A stretch of 64,000 nucleotides of DNA from CALGFI01 sp963786805 (GTDB lineage Bacteria; Actinomycetota; UBA4738; HRBIN12). Position numbers and translations under genes: made by a program. The notes beneath the pieces are model-generated. The model saw only the letters and a list, made by a program, of their open reading frames with translations, was not told where the DNA came from and searched no databases. The first letter of the stretch is position 1. Every line of letters begins with the position of its first letter. The DNA lies in assembly GCA_963786805.1 (NCBI GenBank), contig CAWBAK010000002.1, positions 505,957 to 569,956 of the forward strand. Reading direction: 5' to 3'. Of this stretch, positions 26,858-35,260 are shown in pieces.

Positions 26858-26923
26858 GAAAGACGTACTCCGCCGCGGTGCTTTCGCCCTACGGCGCCGT
26901 ACCCCGTTCAGGGGACGTCTTTC
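26858..26923 (-). ncRNA. Candidate structured RNA leader of the sugar transferase gene
   Basis: GAAAGACGT (26858-26866) and ACGTCTTTC (26915-26923) form a perfect 9-bp outer stem. Inside are the hairpin CCCC-gttca-GGGG (26902-26914) and the palindrome TACGGCGCCGTA (26890-26901), with a GC-rich arm between 26867 and 26889. A closed multi-branch shape 45 nt upstream of the TTG start suggests a cis-regulatory RNA. I do not recognise a known riboswitch class. Because it is an inverted repeat it could also act from the plus strand or as DNA. Confidence 0.4.
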
Positions 26924-27092
26924 CCACCAGAGAGTAAAGCAAACACGGTAGCGGCACAGATTTGGAGATTTATGCGTATCTCCCACCTGGTGCGAACACC
27001 GAGAGCGGCTCTATCCGGGAAACCAGGCACCCATCCGGGGATGGGTCCCCGGGTACGATGAGTGATCCTTCGGCCCCAAAGGATCGAAGCCC
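26924..27092. promoter_or_regulatory. Upstream region of the DUF4012 gene with three hairpins
   Basis: GGAGAT (26963-26968) pairs with ATCTCC (26977-26982). ACCCATC (27029-27035) pairs with GATGGGT (27040-27046) across CGGG. GATCCTT (27064-27070) pairs with AAGGATC (27079-27085). The last stem includes the purine-rich AAAGGAT that would be the ribosome site of the gene starting at 27093, so it could mask translation initiation. No clear promoter was identified. Confidence 0.4.
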
Positions 27093-29156
27093 ATGCAGGG
27101 CAGCACGAGCGAGAGAACGGCGAAACGGGGAGACAGCGGGTTCTCGGAGAACAGGCGCGGTCAGCGGAGAGGCCGTCGCTGGATCTGGCTCCTCGGTGTG
27201 CTTGCGGTCCTCGTCGTCGGAGGCGGGCTCTTCGCCCTTTCCTTGCTCGGCGCATTTGGGGCGATCCGGAACGACCTCGAGCTCGGCCGCTCCGCGATGG
27301 AGGGAGGACGTGACGACCTCGGGGCGAGCGACCCCGAGGCCGCGGCCGCGTCCTTCCGCGAGGGACGGCGGCTCTTCGCGCAGGCCGATGAGCGGGCGGA
27401 CAGCTTCGTCGTTGGCGCGCTGGGCTGGTTCCCGATCCTCGGCCGGTCCGCGGACGCCGTTCGTGCGATCACCGGATCGGCCGCAACCGCATCAGAGGCC
27501 GCGATCGTCCTGACCGACGGGGCGGCCGCCATCCCGGGCGGGTTCTCCGGCCTCGCGCCCACGGACGGCGCGATCCCGATCGAGCGGATCGTCCCGCTCG
27601 CCGACGCCGCTCGCGAAGCGGATCGGCTGATCGGCGAGGCTGCCTCTGAGATCGAACGAGCGCCGGACTCCCTGCTCCTCGGCCCCGTGGGACCCGCCCG
27701 TCGCGAGGCAGAGGAGGAGCTCGGCGAGCTGCGAGCGTCGATCCATACCGCTTCGCTGCTTCTCCAGGGCCTTCCTGCGTTCCTCGGCGTCGACGGGCCT
27801 CGGACGTACTTCTTCGGCGCGCAGAACCCCGCCGAGCTGCGCGGAACGGGAGGGTTGATCGGCGCGTACTCGATACTCAGGATCGACCAGGGCCGCTTCC
27901 GCTTCGCCCCGTTCGTGCCGATCCACTCGCTCGCCCAGCCGCCGCTCGACACGATCGCGCCGCCGAACGAGGACTTTTCGGCGAACTACGACCAGTTCCG
28001 GCGGGCCGAGTGGTTCTGGACCTCGATCAACGTGATGCCGGACTTCCCCTCGGTGGGGCAAGCGATCCTTCGCTCGTACGAGGCCGCGACCGGTGAGTCC
28101 GTGGATGGCGTCATCCTCGCCGACCCGTTCGCGCTGGCTGCGCTCTTGCGATCAACAGGACCGGTCGAGCTGCGTGGCTATGACGGTGTCCAGATCGACG
28201 CCGAGAACGTGGTCTCGTTCACGACGAACGAGGCCTACTCGTTGTTCGTCGACTCGGCGAAACGCAAACGAGTGCTCGGTGACGTCGCGCGAGCTGCGTT
28301 CGAACGCTTCATGGAGCGGCCTTCCGCCGCAACCGCCGACCTCCGCCAGCTGCTGGACGCCGCCGGCGAGGGTCACATCAGGGTCTTCTCGACCGATCCG
28401 AACCTGCAGGAAGGCCTCGAGGCGACGGCAGCCGGCGGAGGGCTCCGCCCAGCCGGCGCGGAAGGCGATCTCCTGTCCGTCGTCGTGAACAGCGCGGCGG
28501 GGTCGAAGGTCGACTTCTACCAGGAGCGGGAGGTTCGGTACGCGATCCAGCTCGACGAGGATGGATCGGCGGTGAGCTCTCTGGATGTCACCTTCCGGAA
28601 CGATGCGCCCTCGTCGGGGGTGCCAAGGTACGTGATCGGGCCAAACCCACCGACCGTCAAGGACGTCGGGCCGATCCTTCGAACGCTCGAGGCCGGGGAG
28701 AGTGTCGCGCTCGTCAACGTCTACTGCGGGGACGACTGCATCCCCGGTGATGCACGGCTGGGCGACGAACCGATCGAGGGCTCGTTCCGCTCAGACCTCG
28801 GGATCCGGTACTTCCAGCGCTACTTCTCGATCTTGAGTGGGGGGGAAGCAACGCTTCGACTTTCCTGGGACGACCCGCAGGCGTGGGAGGGAAACAGCTC
28901 AGGGGGCATCTATCGGATGGTCTTCACGAATCAGGTGACGATCCGTCCGGCGACGTTGAACCTTCGGATCGAGCCACCCGAGGGGATGCAGATCGCTTCC
29001 GTGAGCTCACCGCTCGAGATCGTCGACGGCGCGGCCGTCTACGTGGGAGAGCCCGGAGCGCGCCTCGACGTCATGGTCGACTTCCGGCCAGAACTCCCCG
29101 TCCGTCTCTGGCGGAACGTGACGCGATTCCTCACGACGCCCGTGTTCGAATTCTGA
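27093..29156 (+). CDS. DUF4012 domain membrane-anchored protein
   Basis: 687 residues from ATG 27093. A basic, disordered N-terminus precedes one membrane segment (about 29-52, WIWLLGVLAVLVVGGGLFAL); the rest is extracellular. QNPAELRGTGGLIGAYSIL and SYEAATGESVDGVILADPFAL are the hallmark of DUF4012, a family found beside exopolysaccharide genes in actinobacteria and Chloroflexi. A C-terminal beta-rich part includes the disulfide-like VYCGDDCIPGD. It ends with no anchor. Function is not established; placement suggests an assembly or attachment factor for the polymer. A convergent-terminator hairpin follows directly. Confidence 0.8.
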   Translation: MQGSTSERTAKRGDSGFSENRRGQRRGRRWIWLLGVLAVLVVGGGLFALSLLGAFGAIRNDLELGRSAMEGGRDDLGASDPEAAAASFREGRRLFAQADERADSFVVGALGWFPILGRSADAVRAITGSAATASEAAIVLTDGAAAIPGGFSGLAPTDGAIPIERIVPLADAAREADRLIGEAASEIERAPDSLLLGPVGPARREAEEELGELRASIHTASLLLQGLPAFLGVDGPRTYFFGAQNPAELRGTGGLIGAYSILRIDQGRFRFAPFVPIHSLAQPPLDTIAPPNEDFSANYDQFRRAEWFWTSINVMPDFPSVGQAILRSYEAATGESVDGVILADPFALAALLRSTGPVELRGYDGVQIDAENVVSFTTNEAYSLFVDSAKRKRVLGDVARAAFERFMERPSAATADLRQLLDAAGEGHIRVFSTDPNLQEGLEATAAGGGLRPAGAEGDLLSVVVNSAAGSKVDFYQEREVRYAIQLDEDGSAVSSLDVTFRNDAPSSGVPRYVIGPNPPTVKDVGPILRTLEAGESVALVNVYCGDDCIPGDARLGDEPIEGSFRSDLGIRYFQRYFSILSGGEATLRLSWDDPQAWEGNSSGGIYRMVFTNQVTIRPATLNLRIEPPEGMQIASVSSPLEIVDGAAVYVGEPGARLDVMVDFRPELPVRLWRNVTRFLTTPVFEF

Positions 29157-29157
29157 C

Positions 29158-29186
29158 GTCTGTCTGGAGGACTCGCTCCGGCAGAC
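29158..29186. terminator. Bidirectional terminator-like hairpin
   Basis: GTCTG (29158-29162) with CAGAC (29182-29186) and, inside, GGAG (29166-29169) with CTCC (29176-29179). It fills the 30-bp gap between two convergent genes. Confidence 0.55.
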
Positions 29187-29453
29187 TTACGAGATCCCGG
29201 CGGTCTTCGCGCGGCGCCTGGCGGCGATCAAGAACGCAACTCCAACGGCCAGGAGGGCCACAGCGACGACCATCCACACGGTGACCTCGCTTCCGGAGAA
29301 GGCGAGTCCCCCGGGCGCATTCACGATGACTTCCGGGAGGACTTCATGCTCATCCGGGGGGATCGCAGACCCACCCTGTTGAGCCAGGGCCGTGGTCGCC
29401 GACAGCAGCGTCAGACTCAGCGCTCCAAGAACCGCCATCCCGAGCTTCTTCAT
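29187..29453 (-). CDS. Small surface protein with LAFSG-type wall-sorting signal
   Basis: 88 residues from ATG 29453 (GGAGAG upstream). Signal peptide residues 1-24 (KKLGMAVLGALSLTLLSATT, then ALA). The mature part is only about 35 residues. The C-terminus has LAFSG followed by SEVTVWMVVAVALLAVGVAF and ends RRRAK, the tripartite layout of sortase substrates: an LPxTG-like pentapeptide (here LAFSG; actinobacterial sortases accept LAxTG variants), a hydrophobic helix and a basic tail. It may equally be a simple membrane-anchored peptide. No sortase gene is in the window. The 103-bp upstream gap contains no clear promoter. Confidence 0.65.
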   Translation of the reverse strand: MKKLGMAVLGALSLTLLSATTALAQQGGSAIPPDEHEVLPEVIVNAPGGLAFSGSEVTVWMVVAVALLAVGVAFLIAARRRAKTAGIS

Positions 29454-29556
29454 CTCTACTCTCCCTACGTCGAACGCCTCATCCCGAGACTTCCCCGGGG
29501 ACCGCCAAACGAAACCTTACGCGCTCAGTGCACGTATCCGCAACATGGCAAAAGAC

Positions 29557-30513
29557 CTAACTCGCGCCTTCCGGCACCTGCCAGCTGTGCCTGGCCCAGT
29601 CGATCGTCCGTTGCAGCCCCTCTGCCAGCGGAACCTGGGGCATCCAGCCCAGCACGGACGTCGCTTGGGAGATGTCCGGGCATCGGACCTCCGGGTCGTC
29701 GATCGGGCGCTCGGTGAAGACCAACTCCGACCGGCTCCCGGCGAGCAGCACGATCGTCCGAGCCAGATCGAGCACCTTCACCTCCTCGGGATTCCCGAGG
29801 TTCACGGGCCTCCCGACCACGCTCGAACGCAGCAGCCGCCAGATCCCCTCCACCAGGTCGTCCACGTAGCAGAGGGATCGGGTCTGGGAGCCGTCTCCGT
29901 GCACGGTGATGGGTCGGTCTTCGAGCGCCTGATCGATGAACGTCGGCACGGCCCGGCCGTCGGCGCGGCGCATCCGTGGGCCGTAGGTGTTGAAGATGCG
30001 GACGATCTTGACGGGCACTCCGTGAGCGCGGTGATACGCCATCGCCATCGCCTCCGCGAACCGCTTCGCCTCGTCGTAGACACCACGAGGCCCGATGGGG
30101 TTCACGTTGCCCCAGTAGCTTTCGGGCTGCGGATGAACCTTGGGATCGCCGTAGACCTCGGAGGTGGACGCGAGCAGGAAGCCGGCGCCTTTCGCCTTGG
30201 CCAGGCCCAGCGCGTTCATGGTTCCGAGCGCCCCGACCTTCAGGGTGTGGATCGGATGGGACAGATAGTCCGTCGGAGAGGCCGGCGAGGCGAAGTGGAG
30301 CACCCAATCGACGTCCCCGTCGATGGAGATGGGCTCCGTGACGTCGTGGGATTCGAAGCGGAACCGTCGGTCCGACAGGAGACCATCGAGGTTCTCTCTC
30401 CGACCGGTGAGGAGCGAGTCGAGGCAGACGACGTCCAACCCCTCGCCGGCGAGCCGTTCACACAGGTGCGACCCGACGAACCCTGCTCCCCCGGTCACGA
30501 CCGCTCGGGGCAC
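29557..30513 (-). CDS. UDP-glucuronate decarboxylase (UDP-xylose synthase) family SDR
   Basis: 318 residues from GTG 30513, 2 nt after the stop of the UDP-glucose dehydrogenase gene. NAD-binding VVTGGAGFVGSHLCERL at the start, substrate segments HFASPASPTDYLSHPIHTLK and STSEVYGDP, catalytic YDEAK (Tyr and Lys three apart), and RIFNTYGPRM with DGRAVPTFIDQAL. These match UDP-xylose synthases closely. With the upstream dehydrogenase the pair would convert UDP-glucose to UDP-glucuronate and then UDP-xylose, a donor for this polysaccharide. The longer frame upstream is a shadow inside the dehydrogenase gene. Confidence 0.87.
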   Translation of the reverse strand: MPRAVVTGGAGFVGSHLCERLAGEGLDVVCLDSLLTGRRENLDGLLSDRRFRFESHDVTEPISIDGDVDWVLHFASPASPTDYLSHPIHTLKVGALGTMNALGLAKAKGAGFLLASTSEVYGDPKVHPQPESYWGNVNPIGPRGVYDEAKRFAEAMAMAYHRAHGVPVKIVRIFNTYGPRMRRADGRAVPTFIDQALEDRPITVHGDGSQTRSLCYVDDLVEGIWRLLRSSVVGRPVNLGNPEEVKVLDLARTIVLLAGSRSELVFTERPIDDPEVRCPDISQATSVLGWMPQVPLAEGLQRTIDWARHSWQVPEGAS

Positions 30514-30515
30514 GG

Positions 30516-31838
30516 CTAGTGGATCCCGTGATCGGATGGTCGGCCGGTGCCGTAGTAGGTGAACCCCTTCGCCCGCATCTCCGCCGGATCGAACAGGTTC
30601 CGTCCGTCCACGACGATCGGATGGGCGAGCAGCTGCTTCGCCCGATCCAGGTCGAGGGATCGGAACTCGTCCCAGTCGGTGCACAGGACCAGGCAATGGG
30701 CACCCGCGAGGGCGTCGTACGCGCTCGGCGCCACGTCCAGATCCGGAAGCTCGGATTTCGCGTTCGCTCCGGCCTCGGGGTCGAAGCCCACAACGGTGGC
30801 ATGCTCCTCGATCAGCCTCCGAGCGAGCGCCAGCGCCGGCGACAGTCGCACATCGTCCGTCCGCGGCTTGAAGGCGAGACCCAGCAGCGCGATGCGCTTG
30901 TCCTCGAGGTTCCAAAGTGCGTCCTTCACCTTGTCCACCGTGGCCGAGATCGCTTCGTCGTTGATCCGTTCCACCTCGCGCAGGAGGCGGAAGTCGTAGC
31001 CGAGCCGGGCGGACAGGCGTTCGAACGCCTGGAGATCCTTCGGAAAGCAGTAGCCGCCCCAGCCCAGGCCCGCGTCGAGGAACGCCCGCCCGATCCGCGG
31101 GTCGCTGCCCATCACGTCCGCTACGGCGGTGACATCGGCGCCGGCGCGTTCGCACACGCGCGCGATCGCGTTGATGTAGGAGATCTTCATCGCGAGGAAC
31201 GCGTTGGAGGCGTGTTTCGCCAGCTCGGCGGTCTGGATGTCGGTTTCGATCAGCGTGGCTCCGTCCTCGACGAGTGGCGCGTACAGGCGCCGCATCGCCG
31301 CGAAACCTCGCTCGGACCGAGCCCCGACGAGGATACGGTCCGGCCGAAGCGAGTCCTGGACCGCCTGCCCCTCACGCAAGAACTCCGGGTTCGAAACGAC
31401 CTCGATCTCGTCTGCAAGGTCCGGGCGCTCGCGCCGGAGCACTTGCCACAGCCGGCCGGCGGTACCGGCGGGAACCGTGGACTTCTCGACCACGACCAGC
31501 GGCCCGGACAGATGGCGCGCGACGCCACGGGCGGACCGCTCGATCGCCACGAGGTTGGCTTCCCCGGACGCTCGCGCCGGGGTGCCGACGCAGATGAACA
31601 GCACCTCGGCACCTGGCACCGCGTTGCCAGCCTCTGTCTCGAAACGCAGCGTGCCCGCAGTGGTGCCTTGTTCGATCAACTCGGGCAACCCGGGCTCGAA
31701 GAAAGGGCTGACGCCCTGCCTGAGTTGCCGGATCTTCTCCTCATCCTCATCCAGGCCGACGACGTCGTGGCCGAACGCGGAAAGTGTTGCAGCGGTGAGC
31801 AATCCGACATGTCCGGTGCCGACCACGACGACGTTCAT
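30516..31838 (-). CDS. ugd: UDP-glucose 6-dehydrogenase
   Basis: 440 residues from ATG 31838 (GGAGGTCCT upstream). Rossmann motif VVVVGTGHVGLLTAATLSAFGH, FICVGTP, STVPAGTAGRL and SNPEFLREGQAV. The catalytic cysteine is in GLGWGGYCFPKDL, followed by GLAFKPRTDDVRLSPAL. Oxidises UDP-glucose to UDP-glucuronate with two NAD+. Coupled to the UDP-xylose-synthase-like gene downstream. Normal length and complete. Confidence 0.93.
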   Translation of the reverse strand: MNVVVVGTGHVGLLTAATLSAFGHDVVGLDEDEEKIRQLRQGVSPFFEPGLPELIEQGTTAGTLRFETEAGNAVPGAEVLFICVGTPARASGEANLVAIERSARGVARHLSGPLVVVEKSTVPAGTAGRLWQVLRRERPDLADEIEVVSNPEFLREGQAVQDSLRPDRILVGARSERGFAAMRRLYAPLVEDGATLIETDIQTAELAKHASNAFLAMKISYINAIARVCERAGADVTAVADVMGSDPRIGRAFLDAGLGWGGYCFPKDLQAFERLSARLGYDFRLLREVERINDEAISATVDKVKDALWNLEDKRIALLGLAFKPRTDDVRLSPALALARRLIEEHATVVGFDPEAGANAKSELPDLDVAPSAYDALAGAHCLVLCTDWDEFRSLDLDRAKQLLAHPIVVDGRNLFDPAEMRAKGFTYYGTGRPSDHGIH

Positions 31839-32238
31839 AGGACCTCCGGGGTACGAAAGCTCACGCTAGACCAGCCATGGTATCGGCCGGAAGGCCGCGT
31901 GCCTCTCGGCCAAACGGCCCCCATCGCCAGGCACATCCATGAGCCAAAAGACCAGTTGCGAAACCGCGCTCCGCGTTCTAGTGTCGGCCATCTGGTGTTT
32001 TCGGTAGGGTCAATGGCCCAAGCCCATCTGGGGTGCCGAAGCGGCGGGTTTGAGTCTTTTGACGTAAGGGGACCATCATCACAACCTTCCCCCAGAATCA
32101 CCGTTTCTTGTTAGAGGAGCACGAACCATCCACCGTCGGCCGGTCGGAACCAAGGCACCTTCCCGACGAGTCCCGTCCCGGCGAACGTGGTACTCGAACC
32201 GCACGTCGTCGTCGCATCGAGATCCGGAGGACCGAGCT
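31839..32238. other. 400-bp divergent intergenic region
   Basis: Separates ugd from the second initiating transferase. It holds a short perfect hairpin CGGCC-GGAA-GGCCG (31884-31897) and a TTGACG (32058-32063) that could be a -35 for the plus-strand operon, but no matching -10 is obvious. No open frame here looks coding and no known RNA was recognised. Confidence 0.4.
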
Positions 32239-33778
32239 GTGAAGCTAGGCGATGCACCATCCCGGCTCTCGAGGGGCGACAGGAACGACGTCGTCGTCGT
32301 CCCCGAGGTCGAGGACGGGGGTCCGGTCGATCTCACCAGCGTCCTCGACGGCGTCGACGGGCAGGTGATCGACGGGACCGCCGGACTCACGGTCGGAACG
32401 AGCGCCCTTCGGCGCTATCGGCTCGTGGGCACCCTCCTCGTGCCGATCGACATCCTCTGCCTGACGATCGCTTTGCTCGTCGCTCACGCGCTGCGTTTCG
32501 GTTTCCTTCCGTCCCTCGACTACATGACCGGCATGGCCGTGGCCGGCCTTCTCTGGCCTGGGGTCTTCCACGCCCTCGGCCTCTATGCGCCCCAGCACCT
32601 CTCCGCGCTCGAGGAGTTCCGCCGGACCATCGGCGCCGTCGGCATCGGCATCTTCGTCGTGATCATGGCGACCTTCTGGCTCGACTTCTACGCGTCCCGC
32701 TCGTGGATGGCCATCACGCTGGTCATCGCGCTGATCCTCGAGCTCGCGGCGAGGATGACCGTGCGCAGGTATGTCGCCCGGCTCCGCGCCAGTGACTCGT
32801 TGATGCTCCGCACCCTCGTCATCGGCAGCAAGGAACAGGCGCACGAACCGATCGAGGCGCTCGGCAAGCCAGGATCGGGCTTCCTGCCGCTGGGCTTCGT
32901 CGATGCGACGAGTCCGATCCTTGCGTCCGCCGGGATCTCCGGGAGCGAGCGGGTGAATCGACTCCGCATCCTGTTCCGGAAGTTCCGGCCCGACTGCATC
33001 TTCATGGCCTCCACGACGATCGGGCCGAGGCAGATGCTCGCCGTCATGCAGGCTGCCCGGCAGGAGGGCGTCGTCGTGCGCCTCTACACGCACCTTTCCG
33101 GGGTCTGGGCGTCTCGGCTTACCGCGCAGCCTCTTGGCACGGAAGGGGTGGCGCTCACGCTGAAGCCGGCCGGCCTGTCGGCGTCGCAGCGGATCATCAA
33201 GCGCGGCCTCGACATCGTCCTGGCCGGCCTCGGGCTCATCCTCGCATCTCCGATCCTGCTGACGGCGGCCGTCGCGATCAAGCTCTCTTCCCCGGGCGCC
33301 GATCCTGTTTCGGCAGGATCGAGTCACCGATGGTGCCCGGAGCTTCGTCATGTACAAGTTCCGCACGATGACGCACCGAGCGGAGCACGGCGCGCAAGAA
33401 GCGGGGATCGACACGTCCGTCCCGTTCTTCAAGCTCAAGGCCGATCATCGACTCACGGGCGTCGGCAAGGTGCTGCGCCGGTGGAGCATCGACGAGCTTC
33501 CCCAGCTGATCAACGTGCTCCTGGGCGACATGAGCCTGGTTGGACCGCGGCCGCTCCCCTCCGAGCAGGTGTCCGCGAACATCGAGCTGCTGGGACCGCG
33601 CCACGAGGTGCGCTCCGGCATCACCGGCTGGTGGCAGATCCAGGGGCGGTCGGATGTGGATCCCGAAGAAGCCATCCGGATGGACCACTTCTACATCGAG
33701 AACTGGTCCCCGGCTCTGGACGCGTACATCTTGCTGAGAACGGTAGGAGCGCTGTTCACGCGCAAGGGCGCGTACTGA
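32239..33778 (+). CDS. Initiating glycosyl-phosphotransferase (WcaJ-like, polytopic), frameshifted
   Basis: GTG 32239 with CCGGAGGACC upstream. The N-terminal part has a charged leader, then four to five membrane segments (LLVPIDILCLTIALLVAHAL onward) and a CoA-binding-like domain (LRTLVIGSKEQAHEP). It then has SQRIIKRGLDIVLAGLGLIL and VAIKLSSPG, where the frame is lost near 33292-33300. One base ahead it resumes: FVMYKFRTM, RWSIDELPQLINVLLGDMSL, VGPRPLPSEQ, ending RTVGALFTRKGAY. The full span is one base longer than a single frame. If read without the shift, the frame runs by chance into the next gene. It starts repeat-unit assembly on undecaprenyl phosphate; whether the gene is really intact needs checking. 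Confidence 0.8.
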
Positions 33779-33783
33779 CCGAG

Positions 33784-34590
33784 ATGGCCGTGCGAGCGCT
33801 CGCCGTCGAGCCATCCTGGGTGGAGCGCATCCTCGGTCATCGCGTGGATCCCGTCAGCAAGGTTCACGCTGCCGAGGCCGTGATCCAGCGCGCGATCTCC
33901 GGCGAACCCGGTGCGTACGTCTGTTTGACCAATGTGCACACGACCGTGGAGTCGCAGCGCTCGCTCGCCCTGAGAACGGCCGCAGACGGGGCCTTCCTCT
34001 CGGTGCCCGACGGGATGCCCCTCGCCTGGATCTTGCGCCGCCGTGGCCACGTGGCCACGGAGAAGGTGACGGGGATCGAGTACGTCCCACTGGTCGCCTC
34101 GCGCGGCCTGGGGGTGGGCATCCGTCACTTCTTCTACGGCGGGGCCCCCGGTGTGGCGGTCCGTGCCGGGCTGCGGCTGGCGGACCTGGTCCCCGGCGCG
34201 CAGATCGTCGGTGCGGCATCCCCCCCGTTCGCGGAGACGCACGGCGGATGGGCGACGGACGATCTGCAACGGGAGCTGCGCCGAACCAAACCACACATCC
34301 TGTGGGTCGGCCTCGGCGCGCCCAAACAGGAGCTGTGGATGGCCGAGATGGCCGGCACGCTGGACGTTCCCGTCATGATCGGGGTGGGGGCGGCCTTCGA
34401 CTATCTCGCAGGGACGAAGCGTGCGGCGCCACGTTTGCTCCGCCATATCGGGCTGGAGTGGCTCTTCCGTCTGGCCGTCGAACCGAGACGCCTCTGGCGT
34501 CGATACGCCGTCGGGAACGCCGTCTTCCTCCGCCTTCTCGTGCGCGATGCCTTGCAGAGGCGACGGTCACCACAGGGGCCCGCGTCGTGA
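33784..34590 (+). CDS. WecG/TagA/CpsF-family glycosyltransferase
   Basis: 268 residues from ATG 33784. GT26 family signatures: VCLTNVHTTVESQ near the start, VPDGMPLAWILRRRG, HFFYGGAPGVA, PHILWVGLGAPKQELWMAEM and GVGAAFDYLAGTKRAAP. The members transfer N-acetylmannosaminuronic acid, N-acetylmannosamine or related sugars to lipid-linked intermediates, typically the second sugar. The residues after it (RHIGLEWLFRLAVEPRRLW) complete the fold. It follows the initiating transferase by 5 bp and shares 1 nt with the next start. Confidence 0.9.
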   Translation: MAVRALAVEPSWVERILGHRVDPVSKVHAAEAVIQRAISGEPGAYVCLTNVHTTVESQRSLALRTAADGAFLSVPDGMPLAWILRRRGHVATEKVTGIEYVPLVASRGLGVGIRHFFYGGAPGVAVRAGLRLADLVPGAQIVGAASPPFAETHGGWATDDLQRELRRTKPHILWVGLGAPKQELWMAEMAGTLDVPVMIGVGAAFDYLAGTKRAAPRLLRHIGLEWLFRLAVEPRRLWRRYAVGNAVFLRLLVRDALQRRRSPQGPAS

Positions 34591-35258
34591 TGCCCATCGA
34601 ACCAGCCGATGCCGGAGACCCGTCAACCGAATCCGACGAAGGGGTGCGAGCCATGTCCGAGACCTCGACCGAAGCGACCGCGGCGATGTACTTCGAATCG
34701 CTCGGCAAGCTCTTGGATGCCATCGATCTGGATGCGGTCGACCGCGTCGTGCGGGCGATCCAAGAGGCACGTGACCGTGAAGGCATCGTCTATGTCGCCG
34801 GGAACGGTGGAAGCGCCGCCACGGCGACCCACTGGGTGAACGATCTCTGCAAGGCGACGAGAGCGGATGGACGACTGCCGATCAAGGCCCTGAGCCTCAC
34901 GGACAACACCTCGTTCCTGACCGCGCTCGCCAACGACGAGGGCTACGACCGAGTGTTCGCCGGGCAGCTCGAGAGCTTCGCCAAGCCCGGAGACGTCCTC
35001 ATCGTGATCTCCGCCAGCGGGAACTCCCCCAACCTCGTGCGTGCGGTGGAGACGGCGCGAGCGCAGGGGGTCGCCACCATCGCGCTGCTCGGGTTCGACG
35101 GCGGCATCCTCAAGGAGAAGGCCGACGACTTCGTCTGGCTGCCGACCGAGATCGGCGCGTACGGCCTCGCCGAGACCGGCCATTCCGTGGTGACCGACGT
35201 CATCACGACCTGTCTCATCCGAGAGATCGCAAGCGAGGGCTCCAAGGAGCTGGCGTAG
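34590..35258 (+). CDS. SIS-domain sugar-phosphate isomerase (GmhA-like)
   Basis: 222 residues from ATG 34590; a second ATG at 34653 with GAAGGGG upstream would give 201 residues and may be the true start. The SIS core has VYVAGNGGSAATATHWVNDL (GNGGSA phosphate loop) and VLIVISASGNSPNLV, as in sedoheptulose-7-phosphate isomerases. In the GDP-heptose pathway GmhA makes D-glycero-D-manno-heptose 7-phosphate. Genes for an HddA-type kinase and a GmhB/HddC-like fusion follow in the same operon, which strongly supports this role over a generic SIS protein. Confidence 0.82.
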   Translation: MPIEPADAGDPSTESDEGVRAMSETSTEATAAMYFESLGKLLDAIDLDAVDRVVRAIQEARDREGIVYVAGNGGSAATATHWVNDLCKATRADGRLPIKALSLTDNTSFLTALANDEGYDRVFAGQLESFAKPGDVLIVISASGNSPNLVRAVETARAQGVATIALLGFDGGILKEKADDFVWLPTEIGAYGLAETGHSVVTDVITTCLIREIASEGSKELA

Positions 35259-35260
35259 CG

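Noticed and set aside
32239..34590. A single 783-residue fusion of sugar transferase and WecG-like protein
   Set aside because: The middle 160 residues are not protein-like, while the neighbouring frame there gives perfect sugar-transferase motifs and a stop at 33778, followed by a separate ATG at 33784.
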